Shown piece by piece: positions 8,056 to 12,145 of a stretch of DNA of 12,145 bases; within the stretch, counting starts at the first letter, position 1, and every line of letters begins with the position of its first letter. Origin of the DNA: Halocaridina rubra (taxonomy: Eukaryota > Arthropoda > Malacostraca > Decapoda > Atyidae); assembly GCA_037179515.1 (NCBI GenBank), contig JAXCGZ010022009.1, forward strand, positions 10,001 to 22,145. The letters are read 5' to 3'. The translations under genes and the position numbers were made by a program. Under the pieces are notes generated by a model. That model was not told the origin of the DNA. It ran no database searches and was given only the letters and a program-made list of their open reading frames with translations.

Positions 8056-9092
8056 TGGAAGTGGATGACGTACATTCAGATGGGAAGAGGATTGTTAACT
8101 TCTGAATTAGACCCAGATGCAATAATGAACACCTATTTTTATCATAGGCCAGAGCGCAAGTGAACCTGGTACCGCTGGAGCACAGGAAAAAGGAGAATGC
8201 AGTCAGAAATCCATGACTGACCTTGTATTGACAGAGCGTATAAGTTTCCTTAATGATGTTAAGATAATTCCGTCCTGATCGTTAGACTCTGACCATCGTG
8301 TTGTGGTATGTGAAATATACCACTCTTCTCTGATTCTTAAAAGAACCTTTAAAAAAGAGAAACAAACTTGAAGGACTTAAAGAAGAAGAAGCAAAGGAGG
8401 AGTTAGAAAGGAAAATTAGTAATGTCCAATTAACTGAAGAAGATACTACACTAGCAACAATGTGGCAAGAAGTAAAGAGGGGTATATTAAAGATTGCAGA
8501 GGAGGTCGTTGGCGTCAAGTGGATGGAAGGGACTAAGAAGAAGAGGTCTGCATATTGCACAGAGGATGTTTGAGCTGTTGTGGCAGACAAAAATAAAGCT
8601 TTTTGGTATTAGTTAAAAGTACTCAATGAGGAGAGACGACACAGATATGTACATCTGAGGAACACTGGAAGATCAGTTAAGAATAGGGCTAGAGTTGATC
8701 CTTGCGATAGGATGGGTGAAGACTTGTGGGATGATATTGAGCGATTATAAAAATTCCTTGTTTCTTTGGCAAAGTCGTATAGAAAAAGAGGCAAAGTCAG
8801 CCAGAGATACTTCAGGAGAATTGTTGAAAGAGCCAGAGAAGGTGGATGAAACATGGCAGAATTATTTTAAGGACCTCCTAAATGTTCCAGGATGTTAGGG
8901 AAGCTCCATCACATGTGCGTAATAACAAAACCAATGGATATGATGGTATACCATGCGAGTTATTCAAATTTGGGAAATATCAACTATTAACCTCCTTGCT
9001 ATATTATTCAGCCTAGAATGGGACACTAGTGGAATCCCTGAAAATTGGAGTAAAGCTGTGATACACCTTGTCTTCAAGAAAGGAGATAGAGG
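8056..9092 (+). pseudogene. LINE element D: endonuclease end, linker, RT start (truncated)
   Basis: Right after element C's tail the reading EVDDVHSDGKRIVNF appears (8058 onward), the part that follows GDFN...HVG in this endonuclease type. Then come IMNTYFYHRPERK, a stop, TWYRWSTGKRRMQSEI, and DLVLTERISFLNDVKIIPS, ending in the catalytic SLDSDHRVVV (SDHR at 8288-8299). The linker (KLEGLKEEEAKEELERKIS, then TMWQEVKRGILKIAEEV) has stops at 8569 and 8609. LLKEPEKVDETWQNYFKDLL (about 8821-8880) is the pre-RT segment. The RT starts with NNKTNGYDGIPCELF and IPENWSKAVIHLVFKKGDR, and stops abruptly at about 9090. Being the direct continuation of element A, it is probably the same insertion, separated by B and C. 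Confidence 0.83.
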
Positions 9093-10546
9093 TATTAAAA
9101 GTGATTTTGTCCAAGAGTCAGGAAACTTTTAGTAACAATGGAAGTGTTCATAATAGCTAGAATATAAGATGCAATCATGGGTAGAGCATCTTTGATGAAC
9201 TGAAATGGTATACCATCTGGACCATAAGAGCTCTTTATGGTAAGAAGTAGGGTAGCACAATCAACAAAATTTATCTTGAAGTACTCTCTTGTGTTTACAT
9301 TGGAACAATTGTCTTTTAAATAATTACTCATGATCACTGAGTTGATTTTATTTTCTCGCATGTGCATTTTTCCCAAAGTTAGCAAAATAGTTATTAAAGT
9401 TTTCCGCTTTGTCATTCAACTCCGTAATATTTCCATAACTTTCTAAGGTAGTCTTTCCATTTGGTATCATGCTTCTTATCACTTTCTATGTTGCTACTGT
9501 TATCATGTCTAGACTCATTAAATTGGTTTTTGTAAAAGGTTTTTACTTATATTAATGAGGGTTCTGACACGTTTCTTTTCTACTTACAACGTTCACTTAG
9601 ACTCATATATCTATTCATTTTTAGCTCTCTTTGTATTTGATTTCTGATTTGCATTGCCTCTTTGATGTCATTAGTTAGCCAGGGTGCTGAGGGGTGGGTT
9701 ATTTTTCTTGTTACAATGGGTGCACAACTATATAGGCATTCATGAAAGACTTTTGTTAGAATTTCAACATGCAAATCGACATTATCTGTGTTTACTATAC
9801 CATTAAATGCATTTCTGTTGTTGATTAACGCTTCACAAAAGATATCAGGGGAGTAATTTTTTCGGCACTGGAATGACTTGAAGAAAGGATTCTTTTTGGG
9901 ATTGTTTATGTTTAGGATAGCAATGTTGAGCTCGTGATCTGCAATTTGGCAAGGAACTACGTCCCAATAGGGTATACTTTCCACTATATTTGTTATTATC
10001 AGATCTATCAGAGTCCTGGAATTAGAGGTTATGCTGTTCGATATTGTCACTATTTGTGTTAACTTTACAGTGTTAATCACCCTTTTCATTTTGTTATCTG
10101 CTGAGAGCAAGTTGTCATTAAAGTCACCAAGTATGTATACGGGCTTATGGCGCACACATAAATTTCTGAATGTTTCTAGCAGACGACTAAATTAACTGGA
10201 AGGTGATTTTGGGTGACGGTAAACACACCCTATAATGAAAGATGGAAGTTTCTGATACTGCACAGTGAACCATATATTTTCGAGTTCTTCAGTTTTTTTC
10301 TAGACCTGTGGTTATTTCTGATGCAATGAAATAATTTCTAACATAAATACAGACCCCATCCCCTCGGCCACGGACATTACGAAATATTTTGAACTCTGGG
10401 ATATTCACATATTTATTTTTAGTTGTAAGAAGAAGCCAAGTTTCACTTACACAGAGAATATTTATGTTGAGGTCTTTTGTTAGCATTATTATATTCTCAA
10501 AATGAGCAAGAAAGGACTGGGCGTTCACATGCACTAATGTTACATT
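9090..10546 (-). pseudogene. Element E ORF2: endonuclease and start of RT (3' half missing)
   Basis: From about 10546 the minus strand encodes LVHVNAQSFLAHFENIIMLT with the catalytic SETW (ILCVSETWLL), then GRGDGVCIYVRNYF; relatives, as I recall, have GRGGG. A shift at about 10290 leads to LPSFIIGCVYRHPKSPSS, a stop, and KPVYILGDFNDN, the GDFN motif. A long frame at 10155-9580 follows: IADHELNIAILNINN (the SDH motif here is ADH) and SAPWLTNDIKEAMQIRNQI, the CR1/jockey-type linker. After more stops (TAG replacing Trp in TWKVIRSMIP) come LNDKAENFNNYFANFGKN and SYGPDGIPFQFIKDALPMIA (RT motif). The copy ends near PDSWTKSLLIP at 9090-9122. The remaining RT and C-terminus are absent, so this piece was cut, not 5'-truncated. 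Confidence 0.85.
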
Positions 10547-11277
10547 CTAACCATGCTTCATCATATTTGTAGTTTGTTCCTGGGTCTGTCCATGGTTTAT
10601 TTAGACTGTGTGATACTGCTGGGAATTCACCATCATAGTATGTTCTGGGGGTAGTCCATGGATCCCGGTGTCTGTACCTGCTGTTGTATGAGTAACGCTG
10701 ACTAGAGTATATGCCATGGTATGATCGGGCCTTTCCAAAGTTTATATGCCAAGGTAAGAGTCTAGGGTTGTAGGAGCCATCTCTCCAGGAGAAGTCTCTC
10801 GTGTGGGGACGTCGATGAGAAAGGTTTATATTTTGTCTTTTTCTGTAGTATCACTGATAGGGGATCTTTTCATACACTCTTTGCTGTTTTTTTCCAGTAT
10901 GGCTGTAGTTTGGGATATTTTGTACGTAACCCAGGTTGTGTCCACTGTTTGCCCCCACCTGGACAATTGTGCCTGTAGGCCATTGATTCAGTTTGTAAAC
11001 CATGTATTCAAATCCAATCGATATCGTTATTGCGAAGGAGATCCAATTTGGTTTGCGAGAAAGTTCCCTATTTAAGACTTCTTCAGGGGGAATGCCTTGA
11101 TTTGTCAAGATATTACGTATCTCTCTCTCAGAGGGGCTGCTAGGAATGCGGATATATATTTGATCTGTAACCCTTGCACTATTGGGTAACTGTGACTGTG
11201 GGGAAGAGGACTTCAATGGACTGCTTAGATTAGAGACTGCTTCTATTTTGTCTTTTCTGTTTTCTTCCCTATTTTGC

Positions 11278-11280
<3 letters not shown>

Positions 11281-11310
<30 letters not shown>
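11281..11310. repeat. Uninterrupted run of 30 T inside element E ORF1
   Basis: Thirty consecutive T on the plus strand (poly-A sense to ORF1). It takes the place of about 30 bases expected from the neighbouring 120-bp repeat unit and creates a stop codon in the upstream frame. It may be an insertion of a poly-A tail, slippage or an assembly error. Confidence 0.95.
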
Positions 11311-11313
<3 letters not shown>

Positions 11314-11550
11314 GTGTAATTTGGTTGTCCTGGTTAGTGATAGTTGTTGTGTTGTTAGGAGTAGTGGAGAAGGGCTCTATATCTTCTTCGCTGTTTTGTA
11401 ACTCTTTACTGGGTTGATTATGTGTGCTGAAAAGTGTAATCAGGTTGTCCTGGTTAGTGGCTGTTGTTGTGATGTTAGGAGTAGTGAGGAAGGACTCTAT
11501 TGTTTCTTCACTGTATTGCAACCTGTTACTGAATTGATTATTTTTGCTAG
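11311..11550 (-). repeat. 120-bp imperfect tandem repeat (two full units) in element E ORF1
   Basis: Units are at 11311-11430 and 11431-11550; the sequence GGTTGTCCTGGTTAGTG recurs at 11323 and 11443, exactly 120 bp apart. A partial third unit lies at about 11261-11280, before the T run. The units encode 40 residues each with matching acidic and Thr-rich parts, so the period is a whole number of codons. Such repeats in ORF1 arise by unequal copying. Confidence 0.85.
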
Positions 11551-11728
11551 ATGGTATATTCAAGCTGTCTTGTTGACTAACACTTTTATCTGGATTTACC
11601 TCTTCTTCACTAACACAATATAGATATTGTTGGTACCCAGCTGCTGTAGCTAAAAATATTATTTTTGAAGAAAGCGTGTGGCCCGAATTAAGATGAAAAT
11701 TATCTTCTGTGGCCCGGAAGATCATCAA

Positions 11729-12145
11729 AGATGGCCTTTATGTAATGTATAGAAGACTCGTCTATCGCTTCCTCTTACACAACTGTTCATCCTTTCCAAA
11801 TATTGAGACATAAACCATCACCACCCATACTGCAAAATATAGATATATGATTTTATGTACAGCATATTCTCGATTACATGCAGTTATTTATCGCCTTATA
11901 TATATGAATGGTATTTGTATTGTATCTAAAGATCAATATATGTGCATTTTAATAAACCGTTATTTGTGAATTCATATTATTGTGTATGTATGCATGCTTT
12001 TATATATATGAATGAATGTATGCGTATGCATTCTCATATATTATGAATATTTTCTATAGGTACGAGTAGTATCATATATGTACATGCACCATAGAGACTT
12101 ACGTAAAGATATATCATAAAAAACGAACCTCTCTGCATATATATA
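11729..12145. other. AT-rich noncoding stretch with TATA/GAATG-rich simple sequence
   Basis: No coding similarity was found. There is loose simple-sequence character: TATATATATGAAT words at about 11898-11909 and 12001-12014, and repeated ATGTATG/GCATG words. It could hold element E's 5' UTR next to 11728, but no boundary can be set. No TATA promoter or tRNA was convincing. Confidence 0.4.

Larger units (their letters stand above)
10497..11728 (-). pseudogene. Element E ORF1: 40-residue repeats, RNA-binding-like domain, Arg/Tyr-rich tail
   Basis: This is likely the RNA-binding protein of element E. The N-terminal part (ATG at 11728) reads MMIFRATEDNFHLNSG and SKIIFLATAAGYQQYLYCVS. Two 40-residue repeats follow, each with a core like LQ.SEE.IE.F.TTPN and TTT.TNQDN.IT; a third starts at about 11279 (LQNREENRKDKIEAV). 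Between them is a run of 30 T (poly-A on this strand) that ends the upstream frame with TAA and shifts the frame. The rest is one frame from 11279 to a TGA at 10499-10497, broken only by a TGA at about 10853. It contains DQIYIRIPSSPSEREIRNIL and RKPNWISFAITI, which resembles an RRM-like fold. The C-terminal 100 residues are rich in Arg, Tyr and Trp. The last 50 bases overlap ORF2 in another frame. Confidence 0.72.

Noticed and set aside
590..8070. Exact target-site duplication flanking the B/C block
   Set aside because: ATGAAATGTG near 601 and ATGGAAGTGG at 8055 agree in only about six of ten bases; mentioned as a weak possibility only.
10803..11075. Plus-strand open frame of 90 codons with hydrophobic stretches
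   Set aside because: It lies antisense to element E's ORF1, which has the better family-like sequence.
130..11728. A new defence, retron, diversity-generating or other undescribed RT-based system
   Set aside because: Every RT seen is accompanied by an APE endonuclease or LINE linker and C-terminal motifs, and all copies are broken. This is ordinary non-LTR retrotransposon decay, with no partner genes or template/variable repeats.
11880..12145. Promoter TATA box or replication-type AT-rich region
   Set aside because: TATATA words occur repeatedly in generally AT-rich simple sequence and no gene lies downstream in the window.
1..12145. CRISPR array, tRNA or rRNA
   Set aside because: No regularly spaced short repeats with unique spacers, no cloverleaf-like segment and no recognisable rRNA was seen by eye.

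Overview
The window looks like intergenic DNA from an animal, probably an invertebrate and possibly a decapod crustacean. No host gene can be supported. Almost everything recognisable is decayed non-LTR retrotransposon (LINE) sequence from at least four lineages, with stops and frameshifts throughout. The crustacean suggestion is from memory: element B's protein resembles jockey-annotated reverse transcriptases common in crab and shrimp genomes. No bacterial signals are seen (no operons, Shine-Dalgarno sites, tRNA, rRNA or CRISPR).

Layout. 121-606 (+) is the first part of an APE-type endonuclease (element A). 607-722 is unassigned. About 723-3960 (-) is element B: endonuclease, a 525-codon open frame with the reverse transcriptase (RT), and the C-terminal domain, joined across several frameshifts. 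About 4020-8055 (+) is element C, nearly full length: a coiled-coil/basic ORF1, then endonuclease, RT and C-terminal region of ORF2, a 3' UTR, an AATAAA and a (CTA)4 tail. Its RT is interrupted at 6152-6324 by the 3' tail of another LINE, flanked by a 10-bp near-perfect target duplication. 8056 to about 9090 (+) is element D, the last part of an endonuclease plus the start of an RT. About 9090-11728 (-) is element E: the 5' half of ORF2 and an ORF1 with 40-residue repeats and an RNA-binding-like region. 11729-12145 is AT-rich and has no recognisable gene.

A and D look like two pieces of one LINE. A stops shortly after its GDLN motif, and D resumes at the next part of the same endonuclease, right after element C's tail. 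B and C therefore appear to sit inside an older copy. B and C lie head to head, their 5' ends about 60 bp apart. D and E meet tail to tail, both broken at the same region of the RT.

The encoded proteins would together perform target-primed reverse transcription: ORF1 binds RNA, the endonuclease nicks DNA, the RT copies the RNA. Every copy is broken and I expect none to be autonomous. I found no credible novel defence, metabolic or regulatory system. The interest lies in the nesting history, the structure of element E's ORF1 and the unusual junctions.
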